A stretch of DNA of 6,903 nucleotides from Treponema sp. (GCA_004554075.1 SFOB01000116.1:1-6903), one strand, 5' to 3'. Counted from the first letter of the stretch, positions 1 to 6,694 are shown. The notes: generated by a model not told the origin, from the letters alone. Translations and numbers: made by a program.

Positions 1-17
1 AGGAGGTGTATGCATAA
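1..17 (+). CDS. rplD: 3' end of rplD (ribosomal protein L4), partial
   Basis: Reading from base 3, the codons give E-V-Y-A and then TAA at 15-17. That stop overlaps the ATG of the next frame as TAATG, the tight junction expected between rplD and rplW in the S10 ribosomal protein operon. An ending of the form EEVYA is what I recall for L4 of Clostridia such as Lachnospiraceae. Only four codons are visible, so the call rests mainly on the identity of the next gene. The AGGAGG at 1-6 lies inside this end and serves as the ribosome binding site for rplW. Confidence 0.5.
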
Positions 18-160
18 TGGCAGCAATTCAGTATTATGACGTAATCCTCAAACCGGTTATCACCGAAAAGAGTATGGCTGGTATGAGCGAAAAGAAATAT
101 ACTTTTTTGTGTAAGAAGCAAAAATCCATAGATAGAGAAGGGCAAGTACAATCCACATAA
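17..160 (+). pseudogene. rplW: Truncated 5' fragment of rplW (ribosomal protein L23)
   Basis: The ATG at 17 follows an AGGAGG ribosome binding site at 1-6. The first ~31 residues carry the signature N-terminus of bacterial L23: YYDVILKPVITEKSM, then a KKYTF strand. L23 is a 50S protein at the peptide exit tunnel and is normally ~95-100 aa. Here similarity stops at about residue 31 (base 109) and the frame runs on through unrelated residues to TAA at 158-160, giving a 47-residue product. The RNA-binding and globular parts are missing, so the fragment cannot make a working L23. The wording of the N-terminus is Clostridia-like rather than spirochaete-like (from memory of the family, not a search). 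It is either an rplW cut by a rearrangement or, more probably, an assembly or amplification chimera at the edge of the contig. Confidence 0.8.
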
Positions 161-611
161 TTGTGACGCTGTTACTCAGCCCGCGTCTAATAATGCTCAT
201 TGGAAGCTGGGTTGCAATCGTACAGAAAAAGATTACAAAAAGCGGAAGCATTCTGCCACGGAAAATGCGGCGGAGCATATCAAGGCGGGACTCGTAATCG
301 CAGAAGATTTCGTTTGTACCGTCTGCTTCGCTTGAAGTTAAAGCTTCAGCAGGCTTTCTGAAATAGCTGTAGCCCATGCAATCTGTTATATATTCCCAGC
401 CGCAATCCTCAAACATTTTTACATATTCAGGATTACTGCCGTCCTTGTTGTAATCAAGCTGATATACAAAATCCTGTGGTTCACACTTCTCAAAGTGATA
501 GAAGAAGGGCATTGTAACGCCGCTAAACTTCCATCCCTGCTTCTGCATTTTTCTGAGCCAGACAGCCTCTTCTTCATATTGAACTATTGTAAAAAAATTA
601 AGTTTTGTCAT
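60..611 (-). CDS. DUF2812 domain membrane protein, C-terminus replaced at junction
   Basis: The start is ATG at 611, preceded by GGAG within the end of the PadR gene two bases upstream, so the two are translationally linked. Residues 1 to about 100 form a soluble DUF2812 domain, with the usual opening (YEEEAVWLRKMQKQGWKF) and the pattern F-x-Y-Q-L-D-Y followed by a Gly-Trp motif (GWEYI). Two hydrophobic segments follow, near residues 121-139 and 148-167, so the protein probably sits in the inner membrane. Its molecular function is unknown. The family commonly follows a PadR regulator and is presumably the regulated output. Residues from about 169 to the TGA at 60-62 are antisense to the rplW fragment and are not the native tail. 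The native gene portion is about 110-611. Confidence 0.82.
   Translation of the reverse strand: MTKLNFFTIVQYEEEAVWLRKMQKQGWKFSGVTMPFFYHFEKCEPQDFVYQLDYNKDGSNPEYVKMFEDCGWEYITDCMGYSYFRKPAEALTSSEADGTNEIFCDYESRLDMLRRIFRGRMLPLFVIFFCTIATQLPMSIIRRGLSNSVTIMWIVLALLYLWIFASYTKKYISFRSYQPYSFR
102..113. other. Chimeric junction between rplW fragment and DUF2812 gene
   Basis: To the left, the plus strand reads as L23 up to the KYTFL codons (about 95-109). To the right, the minus strand reads as a membrane protein whose second transmembrane segment ends near base 115. The switch falls at or beside the T-run at 103-108. The last ~14 residues of the leftward frame are simply antisense to rplW. A homopolymer joint with no insertion-sequence ends around it looks more like a misjoin than a biological insertion, but sequence alone cannot decide. 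Confidence 0.75.
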
Positions 612-613
612 AA

Positions 614-934
614 CTACTTCTCCTCTGCCTCTAGAGCATTCTTATAAAGTCTTTTGATACGTTTAAGTTCAAGTCCAAGAACTTCGCGTCCAAGGTCTGT
701 GATTTCATACAGGCGGCGTTTGTCTTCTTCGCGTCTGAATTCAATCAAACCATCCTTTTCCATTTTGGAAAGACTTCCGTACATTGTGCCTGGAGTAAGA
801 TTTATTTCTCCTCCAGTCATTTCCTTAACCTTCTGTACTATTCCATAACCGTGATTTTCCTTTTGCAGACAAAGCAGAATGTAAAATCCGGTTTCGGTCA
901 TTGGTACATAAACCTTTTTAATGTGATTATCCAT
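614..934 (-). CDS. PadR-family transcriptional repressor
   Basis: This 106-residue protein has the compact PadR winged-helix fold: an N-terminal helix (TETGFYILLCL), the HGYGIVQKVKEMTGGEINLTPGTMYGSL block spanning the DNA-contacting helices, the KMEKDGLIEFRREEDKRRLYEIT wing, and a C-terminal dimerisation helix. That is a usual length for small single-domain PadR proteins, which are typically dimeric and autorepressing. I place the start at ATG 934 because GAGG at 940-943 precedes it with 5-base spacing. An in-frame GTG at 955 would add seven residues but would leave only about a dozen bases after the predicted transcription start and has no ribosome binding site. The gene lies two bases before the DUF2812 gene, in one transcription unit. 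The inducing signal is not deducible. Confidence 0.92.
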   Translation of the reverse strand: MDNHIKKVYVPMTETGFYILLCLQKENHGYGIVQKVKEMTGGEINLTPGTMYGSLSKMEKDGLIEFRREEDKRRLYEITDLGREVLGLELKRIKRLYKNALEAEEK

Positions 935-942
935 ATGCACCT

Positions 943-963
943 CGATATATCGCACTACGTAGT
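943..963. promoter_or_regulatory. Second candidate PadR operator downstream of the start site
   Basis: Two perfect 10-bp palindromes lie end to end with one shared-edge base between them: CGATATATCG (943-952) and ACTACGTAGT (954-963). The sequence ATATATCGCA at 945-954 repeats exactly at 975-984, a 30-bp period that puts both copies on the same face of the helix. This site would lie just downstream of the predicted transcription start and just upstream of the ribosome binding site. Two helically phased sites suggest cooperative binding. Confidence 0.5.
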
Positions 964-973
964 ATATAAACTC

Positions 974-1002
974 AATATATCGCAGTGCGTTATATATGTC
1001 AA
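974..1002 (-). promoter_or_regulatory. Sigma-70 promoter of the PadR-DUF2812 unit
   Basis: On the minus strand a perfect -35 TTGACA (plus 997-1002) is followed after exactly 17 bases by TATATT (plus 974-979), a 5/6 match to the -10 box. Transcription would start near 967, leaving a leader of about 33 bases before the ATG at 934. The spacer is filled by a palindrome (975-995), which fits a repressor blocking RNA polymerase. Confidence 0.8.
975..995. promoter_or_regulatory. Candidate PadR operator within the promoter spacer
   Basis: The arms ATATATCGCA (975-984) and TGCGTTATAT (986-995) are inverted repeats around one central base, matching at 9 of 10 positions; the inner CGCA/TGCG pair is perfect. 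The site occupies the interval between the -35 and -10 boxes of the padR promoter and overlaps the -10 box. PadR dimers typically bind AT-rich palindromes in their own promoters, so autorepression is the simplest reading. It is inferred from position and symmetry only. Confidence 0.6.
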
Positions 1003-1110
1003 GATTTTTTTTCTGCCTGTTCTTTTTTTTTTGATTTTATGAGCCGGAGAGGGACCCGGAATAAAATCCCCAATCTTGCGAAATTATTTATAGAAATTCT
1101 GTTATTCCTG

Positions 1111-1119
1111 TGTTAAAAT
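1111..1119 (+). promoter_or_regulatory. Extended -10 promoter candidate for glgX-glgP
   Basis: TGTTAAAAT is an extended -10 (TG-N-TAAAAT). No convincing -35 lies 16-18 bases upstream, as is often true of extended -10 promoters. Transcription would begin near 1125-1126, only 3-4 bases before the glgX ATG, so the message would be almost leaderless. The rest of the gap between padR and glgX (1003-1110) holds two T-runs (1005-1012 and 1023-1032) and nothing else I can name. Confidence 0.45.
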
Positions 1120-1128
1120 ATTAGAACT

Positions 1129-3264
1129 ATGACTGATATAAAGGTTCATAACGGAAAGCCTATGGGCTTTGGCGCGGTGCTTACGGAGGGCGGCCTTAAT
1201 TTTTCGATTTATAGCCGCGATGCAACCAAAGTGAGCCTTGTGCTTTTTGACAATGAATACGATCAGAAACCGGCAAAGGTGGTGGATTTAGACCCGCATG
1301 CCAATAAAACCGGCGACATCTGGCACATATATATAGAAGGACTTGGGGCAGGGACTCTTTATCTTTACAAGGTAGAAGGCCCTTATATTCCGCCAAAGGG
1401 ACTTCGTTTTAATTCCAACAAATATCTTTTTGACCCTTATGCAAAAGCTTTTACGCCTGGTTCGGTTTTCCGCTCTTACAACAAGCAGTGGAAGCAGGGC
1501 TTTGACGGCAATATGGGCGGCGAACTTCAGGATCTTTCTGATTTTCCAAAATGCGTTGTAGTTGATGATGACTGCTTTGACTGGGAAGGCGACAGACCTC
1601 TTAACCGCCCCCTGGAAGAGACTGTAATTTACGAAGCTCACGTAAAGGGTTTTACTGCTTCAGAGACTTCCGGAGTTGCCCGCGAGCAGGCTGGTACTTA
1701 CAGCGGTTTTGCCCAGAAGGCTTCATATCTCCACGACCTTGGAGTTACTGCTGTTGAACTTCTTCCTGTTTTTGAATTTGATGAAAACGAAAATGCCAAT
1801 ACAAATCCTCGTACCGGCGAGACTCTGGTAAACTACTGGGGCTACAGTACAATAGGATTCTTTGCACCTAAAACTTCGTACGCTGCGGACCGTTCGCCAG
1901 GCGGCCCTGTGCGCGAGTTTAAGCAGATGGTAAAAGACCTGCACAAGGCCGGCATTGAAGTTATTCTTGATGTTGTTTATAACCATACAGCCGAGGGTAA
2001 CGAGCGCGGATACACTTTTGAATTCCGCGGCTTACAGAATGATGTTTATTACTCCCTCCCTGCCAGCGACAAAAATTACTATATGAATTTCAGCGGCTGC
2101 GGAAACAGTATGAACTGTAATCACCCGGTAACAGCTCAGTTTATTCTGGACAGCCTGCGCTACTGGGTTTTGGAAATGCATGTAGACGGTTTCCGTTTTG
2201 ATCTTGCTTCTATATTAACACGTGCTCAGAATGGTGCTCCTATTGCAAATGATATGCCGCTTCTTACAGCAGCCATTAATGACGATCCTGTTTTATCTCA
2301 TACAAAGATTATTGCAGAGCCTTGGGACTGCGCCGGTCTTTATCAGCTGGGTGGCTTCCCTGGCGGCCCTAATAACCGCTGGAGCGAATGGAACGGCCGC
2401 TTCCGGGATGATATTCGCCGCTTCCTTCGTGGTGACGAACATTTTTCTACTGCTGCGGCAACCCGTGTAAGCGGAAGTTCAGACTGCTACAATCACGACG
2501 GACGTTCACCTCTTGCTTCTGTAAACTTTATAACTGCCCACGACGGCTTTACCCTCAACGATCTTGTAAGCTACAACGGTAAGCATAACGAAGAAAACGG
2601 CGAGTGCAACCGCGACGGTTCAGACGATAATTTCAGCTACAACAACGGCTTTGAAGGGGAGTGTACAAACCCTAAAATTGAAATGGCCCGCCTGCGCAGT
2701 ATCAAAAACTTCCTTATATATCTTATGGTTTCGCAGGGAGTTCCTATGCTGCTTGGCGGTGACGAAATGCGCCGTACCCAGAGCGGAAACAACAACGCCT
2801 ACTGTCAGGACACAGCTCTCAGCTGGTTCAACTGGAATCTTGCAGAGCGCAATAAGGGCTTGGTTCGTTTTACTTCTCATCTTATAGAACTTCGTAAATC
2901 TCATAATATTTTCAGCAGAATCAAGTTTTTCCGCGATACCTACGAGGAGAGTGCAATCCCGGAGATTTCGTGGTATGATATAAGTGCTAAGAATCCGGAC
3001 TGGGCTAAGATGAATCACTTCCTTGCCTTCAAGCTTAATGGGCTTGGAATTGATAACGACTTTTATGTTGCAACAAATCTTGACCAGTACGACCTTACAA
3101 TTACTTTACCGTCATTAGCAGGAAACAAAAAATGGCACCGCGTTGCGGACACAGCTTTTGAGAGTCCTGATGATATATTAGAAAAAGGAAAAGAGGAGCT
3201 TTTAAGGGAGCAGAAACGTTATGTTCTGATTTCCGGGGCTACCGTGATTTTAATGAGTAAATAA
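1129..3264 (+). CDS. glgX: Glycogen debranching enzyme, GH13 isoamylase type (GlgX/TreX-like)
   Basis: This cytoplasmic enzyme hydrolyses alpha-1,6 branch bonds in the limit dextrins left by glycogen phosphorylase, releasing short maltooligosaccharides. The 711-residue length fits the GlgX/TreX family (about 650-720). Residues ~12-100 form a CBM48-type N-terminal domain (GGLNFSIYSRDATKVSLVLF). The GH13 barrel shows all four conserved regions: DVVYNH at 281-286, GFRFD at 354-358 with nucleophile Asp358, IIAEPWD at 394-400 with acid/base Glu397, and TAHD at 469-472 with transition-state stabiliser Asp472. The family signature GDEMRRTQSGNNNAYCQD is at 544-561 and a beta-sandwich C-terminal domain follows. 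The ATG at 1129 lacks a Shine-Dalgarno; an in-frame ATG at 1162 with a weak GGA upstream is a less likely start that would trim the edge of the CBM48 domain. glgP follows 18 bases later. Substrate chain-length preference cannot be read from sequence. Confidence 0.93.
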   Translation: MTDIKVHNGKPMGFGAVLTEGGLNFSIYSRDATKVSLVLFDNEYDQKPAKVVDLDPHANKTGDIWHIYIEGLGAGTLYLYKVEGPYIPPKGLRFNSNKYLFDPYAKAFTPGSVFRSYNKQWKQGFDGNMGGELQDLSDFPKCVVVDDDCFDWEGDRPLNRPLEETVIYEAHVKGFTASETSGVAREQAGTYSGFAQKASYLHDLGVTAVELLPVFEFDENENANTNPRTGETLVNYWGYSTIGFFAPKTSYAADRSPGGPVREFKQMVKDLHKAGIEVILDVVYNHTAEGNERGYTFEFRGLQNDVYYSLPASDKNYYMNFSGCGNSMNCNHPVTAQFILDSLRYWVLEMHVDGFRFDLASILTRAQNGAPIANDMPLLTAAINDDPVLSHTKIIAEPWDCAGLYQLGGFPGGPNNRWSEWNGRFRDDIRRFLRGDEHFSTAAATRVSGSSDCYNHDGRSPLASVNFITAHDGFTLNDLVSYNGKHNEENGECNRDGSDDNFSYNNGFEGECTNPKIEMARLRSIKNFLIYLMVSQGVPMLLGGDEMRRTQSGNNNAYCQDTALSWFNWNLAERNKGLVRFTSHLIELRKSHNIFSRIKFFRDTYEESAIPEISWYDISAKNPDWAKMNHFLAFKLNGLGIDNDFYVATNLDQYDLTITLPSLAGNKKWHRVADTAFESPDDILEKGKEELLREQKRYVLISGATVILMSK

Positions 3265-3269
3265 ATTCC

Positions 3270-3274
3270 GGAGG
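3270..3274 (+). promoter_or_regulatory. Strong ribosome binding site of glgP
   Basis: GGAGG ends 8 bases before the glgP ATG, in the 18-base gap after the glgX stop. It contrasts with the absence of any such site before glgX and suggests that glgP is translated more efficiently than glgX from the shared message. Confidence 0.85.
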
Positions 3275-3282
3275 TTGATTTT

Positions 3283-5727
3283 ATGGAATTTGATAAGGAA
3301 CAATTTAAGGCAAGCCTTTCTGCCAGACTTCGTCGTCAGTACGGAAAGGACATTTCGCAGGCTAACAAGCACGACCTTTTTGATGCGGTTTCTGCTTCTG
3401 CCCTTGAGTTAATTATGCCTAACTGGATGGCAACTCGTAACGAATATGATAAAAAGCCAACAAAACAGCTTTACTATCTTTCTGCAGAATTCCTGATGGG
3501 ACGCGCACTCAGCAATAACCTCATCAACTGTGGTATTAAAGATTCTGTAAACGAAGTTCTTAAAGAAATGAACATAGACTTTAATATGATTGAAGATGAA
3601 GAGCCAGATGCAGGTCTTGGTAACGGTGGTCTTGGCCGCCTTGCTGCCTGCTTCCTCGACTCACTTGCAACCCTGGACTATCCTGGACACGGATACGGAA
3701 TCCGCTATGAATACGGTATGTTCGAGCAGCGCATTGAAGACGGCTACCAGGTTGAATATCCTGATAACTGGCTGCAGCACCGTGATCCTTGGGAAATCAA
3801 ACGCTCTGACCTTGCAGTTACTGTAAAGTTCGGCGGAAATATTGCTTACGGAAAAACTCCGGACGGACAGCCTCGCTTCTTCATTGAAAATGCAGAAGAA
3901 GTAACAGCTACTCCTTACGATATGCCAATCATCGGTTTTGATACAAAAACTGTAAATACACTCCGCCTCTGGCAGGCATCAAGCCCTAACGGATTTGACC
4001 TTCAGCTTTTCAACAGCATGGATTACAACCGTGCCGTAGAGCGTCAGAACAGCGCAGAAAATATCAGCCGCGTTCTCTATCCAAACGATAACGGTCCAAG
4101 CGGAAAGGCTCTCCGCCTCAAGCAGCAGTACTTCTTCTCTTCTGCTTCTTTGCAGGATCTGGTTCGCCACTACGTTGCAGACCACGGAACAGACTTCTCT
4201 AAGTTCGCAGATCTTCATGTAATTCAGCTCAACGATACTCACCCTGTAGTTGCTATTCCAGAACTTATGCGTATTTTGATTGATGATTACAGTGTAAGCT
4301 GGGATGAAGCATGGGATGTAGTAACTCATACATTTGCTTATACAAACCACACAATTCTTGCAGAAGCACTTGAAAAGTGGCCAATCGAAATCTTCCAGGG
4401 CCTTCTCCCTCGTGTATATCAAATTGTTGAAGAAATCAACCGTCGTCTCGTAATTGAACTTCGCCAGAAGTTCCCTAACGACTACTACAAGCACGAGCAC
4501 ATGGCAATCATCCATAACAACATGGTTTACATGGCATGGATGGCAATTCACGCCTGCTTCAGCGTAAACGGTGTAGCAGAACTCCATACAGAACTTTTGA
4601 AGACTGCAGAACTTAAAGACTGGTACACTTTGTATCCAGAAAAGTTCAACAACAAGACAAACGGTATTACACAGCGCCGCTGGCTTTTGAACGCAAACCC
4701 TAAGCTTTCAAAGTTTATTACAGACCGCATTGGTCATGGCTGGGAAAAAGATCTTTCAAAGCTTAAGGGGCTTGAAAAATTCCTTGATGATGATGAATCA
4801 ATCAACGAACTTATCCGCATCAAAACAGAAAACAAGGAAGCTCTTGCAGACTACCTCAAACATGCTCAGAACGAGTTCCTTGATCCTGAAAGTATTTTCG
4901 ATGTTCAGGTTAAACGTCTTCACGAGTATAAGAGACAGCTTTTGAACATTCTCCATGTTATGTACATTTACAACCGCCTTGTTGATGACCCAAGCTATAA
5001 CCCACCGGCTCGCACTTTCATCTTTGGTGCAAAGGCAGCTTCTGGTTACCGCCGTGCAAAGTCTATCATCAAGCTGATTAATACTGTTGCAGAACGTATC
5101 AATAACGACCGCCGTGTTCGCGGAAAGATTCGTGTTGTATTCGTAGAAAACTACCGCGTTTCCGTTGCAGAAAAAATCTTCCCTGCAGCTGATGTTTCTG
5201 AGCAGATTTCTACTGCCGGTCTCGAAGCATCTGGAACTTCAAATATGAAGTTCATGCTCAACGGTGCCCTGACCCTTGGTACAATGGACGGTGCTAACAT
5301 TGAGATTTTCGAAGAGGCTGGAAAAGAAAACGGCTTTGTATTCGGTCTTCTTACAGAAGAAATCAAGAAGATGGAAGCAGAGCACTCTTATAACCCACAG
5401 GAATATCTGGACCGCAATCCTGCTCTCGCAAAGGTTGTTGAGCAGCTGGTAGACGGTACTTATGATCCAACTCATCAGCTTTTCAAGGAGCTTCACGACT
5501 CTTTGATTTACGGTGTAGAAGGTCAGCGCCCGGATGTTTACTACGTTCTGGCAGACTTCGATTCTTACTGCAAGGCCCGCGAACGCATTGCCGAGGCTTA
5601 TCAGGATAAAAAGGGCTGGGCAAGAATGGCTCTCAAGAACATTGCCAACGCCGGTAAGTTCTCTTCAGACCGTACAATTGAAGACTACGTAAGAGATATC
5701 TGGCACTTGAAGAAAGTAGAGTTCTAG
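3283..5727 (+). CDS. glgP: Glycogen/maltodextrin phosphorylase (GT35, PLP-dependent)
   Basis: This enzyme phosphorolyses terminal alpha-1,4 glucosyl units of glycogen or maltodextrin to glucose-1-phosphate in the cytoplasm. The 814-residue length matches bacterial GlgP (E. coli 815). Visible landmarks are QLYYLSAEFLMGR (62-74), the phosphate-loop region GLGNGGLGRLAACFLDS (111-127), QLNDTHP (315-321), NKTNGITQRRW (457-467), VKRLHEYKRQ (543-552) and the pyridoxal-phosphate motif EASGTSNMKF (648-657), with Lys656 as the cofactor lysine. The frame is intact to TAG at 5725-5727. The N-terminus lacks the long extension that carries the phosphorylation and AMP sites of animal enzymes, so allosteric control of that kind is not expected. 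It is the second gene of an operon with glgX and is followed at once by a terminator. Whether glycogen or maltodextrin is preferred is undecided; pairing with a debranching enzyme favours glycogen. Confidence 0.97.
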   Translation: MEFDKEQFKASLSARLRRQYGKDISQANKHDLFDAVSASALELIMPNWMATRNEYDKKPTKQLYYLSAEFLMGRALSNNLINCGIKDSVNEVLKEMNIDFNMIEDEEPDAGLGNGGLGRLAACFLDSLATLDYPGHGYGIRYEYGMFEQRIEDGYQVEYPDNWLQHRDPWEIKRSDLAVTVKFGGNIAYGKTPDGQPRFFIENAEEVTATPYDMPIIGFDTKTVNTLRLWQASSPNGFDLQLFNSMDYNRAVERQNSAENISRVLYPNDNGPSGKALRLKQQYFFSSASLQDLVRHYVADHGTDFSKFADLHVIQLNDTHPVVAIPELMRILIDDYSVSWDEAWDVVTHTFAYTNHTILAEALEKWPIEIFQGLLPRVYQIVEEINRRLVIELRQKFPNDYYKHEHMAIIHNNMVYMAWMAIHACFSVNGVAELHTELLKTAELKDWYTLYPEKFNNKTNGITQRRWLLNANPKLSKFITDRIGHGWEKDLSKLKGLEKFLDDDESINELIRIKTENKEALADYLKHAQNEFLDPESIFDVQVKRLHEYKRQLLNILHVMYIYNRLVDDPSYNPPARTFIFGAKAASGYRRAKSIIKLINTVAERINNDRRVRGKIRVVFVENYRVSVAEKIFPAADVSEQISTAGLEASGTSNMKFMLNGALTLGTMDGANIEIFEEAGKENGFVFGLLTEEIKKMEAEHSYNPQEYLDRNPALAKVVEQLVDGTYDPTHQLFKELHDSLIYGVEGQRPDVYYVLADFDSYCKARERIAEAYQDKKGWARMALKNIANAGKFSSDRTIEDYVRDIWHLKKVEF

Positions 5728-5734
5728 TTATAAT

Positions 5735-5763
5735 CCCCCGGCTTGACCGGGGGTTTCTTTTTT
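5735..5763 (+). terminator. Intrinsic terminator of the glgX-glgP operon
   Basis: A perfect 7-bp stem, CCCCCGG (5735-5741) with CCGGGGG (5747-5753), closes a 5-base loop and is followed by TTTCTTTTTT (5754-5763). It begins 8 bases after the glgP stop. This is a textbook rho-independent terminator and separates the transporter gene from the glycogen operon. Confidence 0.95.
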
Positions 5764-5771
5764 AGTATACC
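5743..5771 (+). promoter_or_regulatory. Candidate promoter of the EamA gene, overlapping the terminator
   Basis: TTGACC (5743-5748, 5/6 to the -35 consensus) is followed after exactly 17 bases by TATACC (5766-5771, 4/6 to the -10). The -35 box lies in the loop and descending arm of the glgP terminator. Predicted transcription begins about 5777-5779, on or beside the ATG at 5778, implying a leaderless message. This agrees with the lack of a Shine-Dalgarno there. Confidence 0.5.
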
Positions 5772-5777
5772 CATTGT

Positions 5778-6677
5778 ATGAATCCAAAGTTTACATCTGT
5801 TCTTGCCAGTGCTGGTTTGCTTCTTGCGGCTACAATCTGGGGCTATTCCTTTGTTACAGTAAAAGACAGTCTCGATTATATCGGGGCTTTTTATATGGTA
5901 GCTTACCGCTATACAATTGCGGCCGTAACTATGTCGCTGATTTTTATTAAGAAATGGAAACTTCTTTCCTGGGAATATATCCGCCATGGAGCGCTTACAG
6001 GGCTTTTTCTCTTTCTTGCCTATGCAACTCAGACTGTCGGTTGTGACTATACAACAGCCGGTAAAAACGCCTTTCTTACAACCTTCTATGTAATCATGAT
6101 TCCGATTTTGACATGGTTGCTTTTTAAAAAGCGTCCACGCTTTTATGTCTTTATAGCCGCTGCCATGTCGCTTACAGGAATCGGTCTTCTGGCCCTAGGT
6201 TCCGGAGATAAGGGAGTAAATATTGGTGATATACTCACACTGATTTGCGGCGTCTTTTTTGCCCTGCATATCATTTATACAGAAAAATACAACCGAGCCG
6301 GCGGCGACCCACTTTTTCTGACTCTGCTTCAATTTATCTTTACAGCCATTGCCGGCTGGATATCAGCTCCTTTCTTTGACGGAACCTTCCCAATGGCAAC
6401 CGCCTTCACCGGCAGAGTAGTGGGCTCCATGCTCTACCTTGGCCTCCTGAGCACAATGGTAGGCTTCAGCCTTCAGAACATAGGCCTGAAATACGTTCAA
6501 TCCTCAATAGCCTCCCTCTTCCTGAGCTTCGAATCCGTCTTCGGCATCCTCTTCAGCACCCTCATCCTCCATGAAGTATTCACAGTAAAAATGTTCTTCG
6601 GCTGCTCCCTAATCTTCCTTGCAGTAATCCTCGCAGAAAACGGCGACAAGCTTTTCTCCTTGCGTGCAAAGTCCTAA
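5778..6677 (+). CDS. EamA/DMT-family transporter, 10 transmembrane helices
   Basis: This is a 299-residue integral membrane protein of the drug/metabolite transporter superfamily, which exports or exchanges small metabolites. The length and layout are standard: two EamA repeats of five helices each, about residues 8-140 and 150-287. The first has the family opening (LLLAATIWGYSFV) and the second the closing SSIASLFLSFESVFGILFSTLILHE block. The short loop KKRPRF (117-122) is a cytosolic-type positive cluster. The substrate cannot be predicted. ATG 5778 is the only sensible start: it begins just before helix 1, though no ribosome binding site precedes it. The gene stands alone between the glgP terminator and a hairpin element that supplies the last bases of its stop codon. 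From about codon 204 its codon choice changes sharply (Phe from nearly all TTT to all TTC), suggesting a mosaic origin. Confidence 0.93.
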   Translation: MNPKFTSVLASAGLLLAATIWGYSFVTVKDSLDYIGAFYMVAYRYTIAAVTMSLIFIKKWKLLSWEYIRHGALTGLFLFLAYATQTVGCDYTTAGKNAFLTTFYVIMIPILTWLLFKKRPRFYVFIAAAMSLTGIGLLALGSGDKGVNIGDILTLICGVFFALHIIYTEKYNRAGGDPLFLTLLQFIFTAIAGWISAPFFDGTFPMATAFTGRVVGSMLYLGLLSTMVGFSLQNIGLKYVQSSIASLFLSFESVFGILFSTLILHEVFTVKMFFGCSLIFLAVILAENGDKLFSLRAKS

Positions 6678-6694
6678 TATACATTTTTTTGTAT
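6675..6694 (+). repeat. Left terminal inverted repeat
   Basis: TAATATACATTTTTTTGTAT is the exact reverse complement of 6820-6839. It begins with the stop codon of the transporter gene. It is itself semi-palindromic: ATACA and TGTAT flank six T. Confidence 0.85.

Noticed and set aside
113..160. Native C-terminus of a short novel ribosomal-like peptide
   Set aside because: The residues after KYTFL are antisense to the DUF2812 membrane-helix coding sequence, so this tail is a product of the junction and not a gene in its own right.
953..955. GTG start for the PadR protein, seven residues upstream
   Set aside because: It would sit about 12 bases after the predicted transcription start with no Shine-Dalgarno, and it overlaps the candidate operator; ATG 934 has GAGG at proper spacing.
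1044..1059. Short CCGG...CCGG hairpin upstream of glgX as a terminator or riboswitch
   Set aside because: The stem is only four pairs, has no T-tract after it, and precedes the predicted transcription start, so it would not be in the glgX message.
1288..1641. Open frame of 117 codons antisense to glgX, and similar frames at 1723-1986 and 2620-3018
   Set aside because: All lie within the GH13 gene with no independent signals and low-complexity, basic or hydrophobic translations typical of antisense shadows.
3979..4587. Long open frame (about 200 codons) antisense to glgP
   Set aside because: It lies wholly within the conserved catalytic gene, matches no family I recognise, has no ribosome binding site I can see, and is explained by codon bias on the coding strand.
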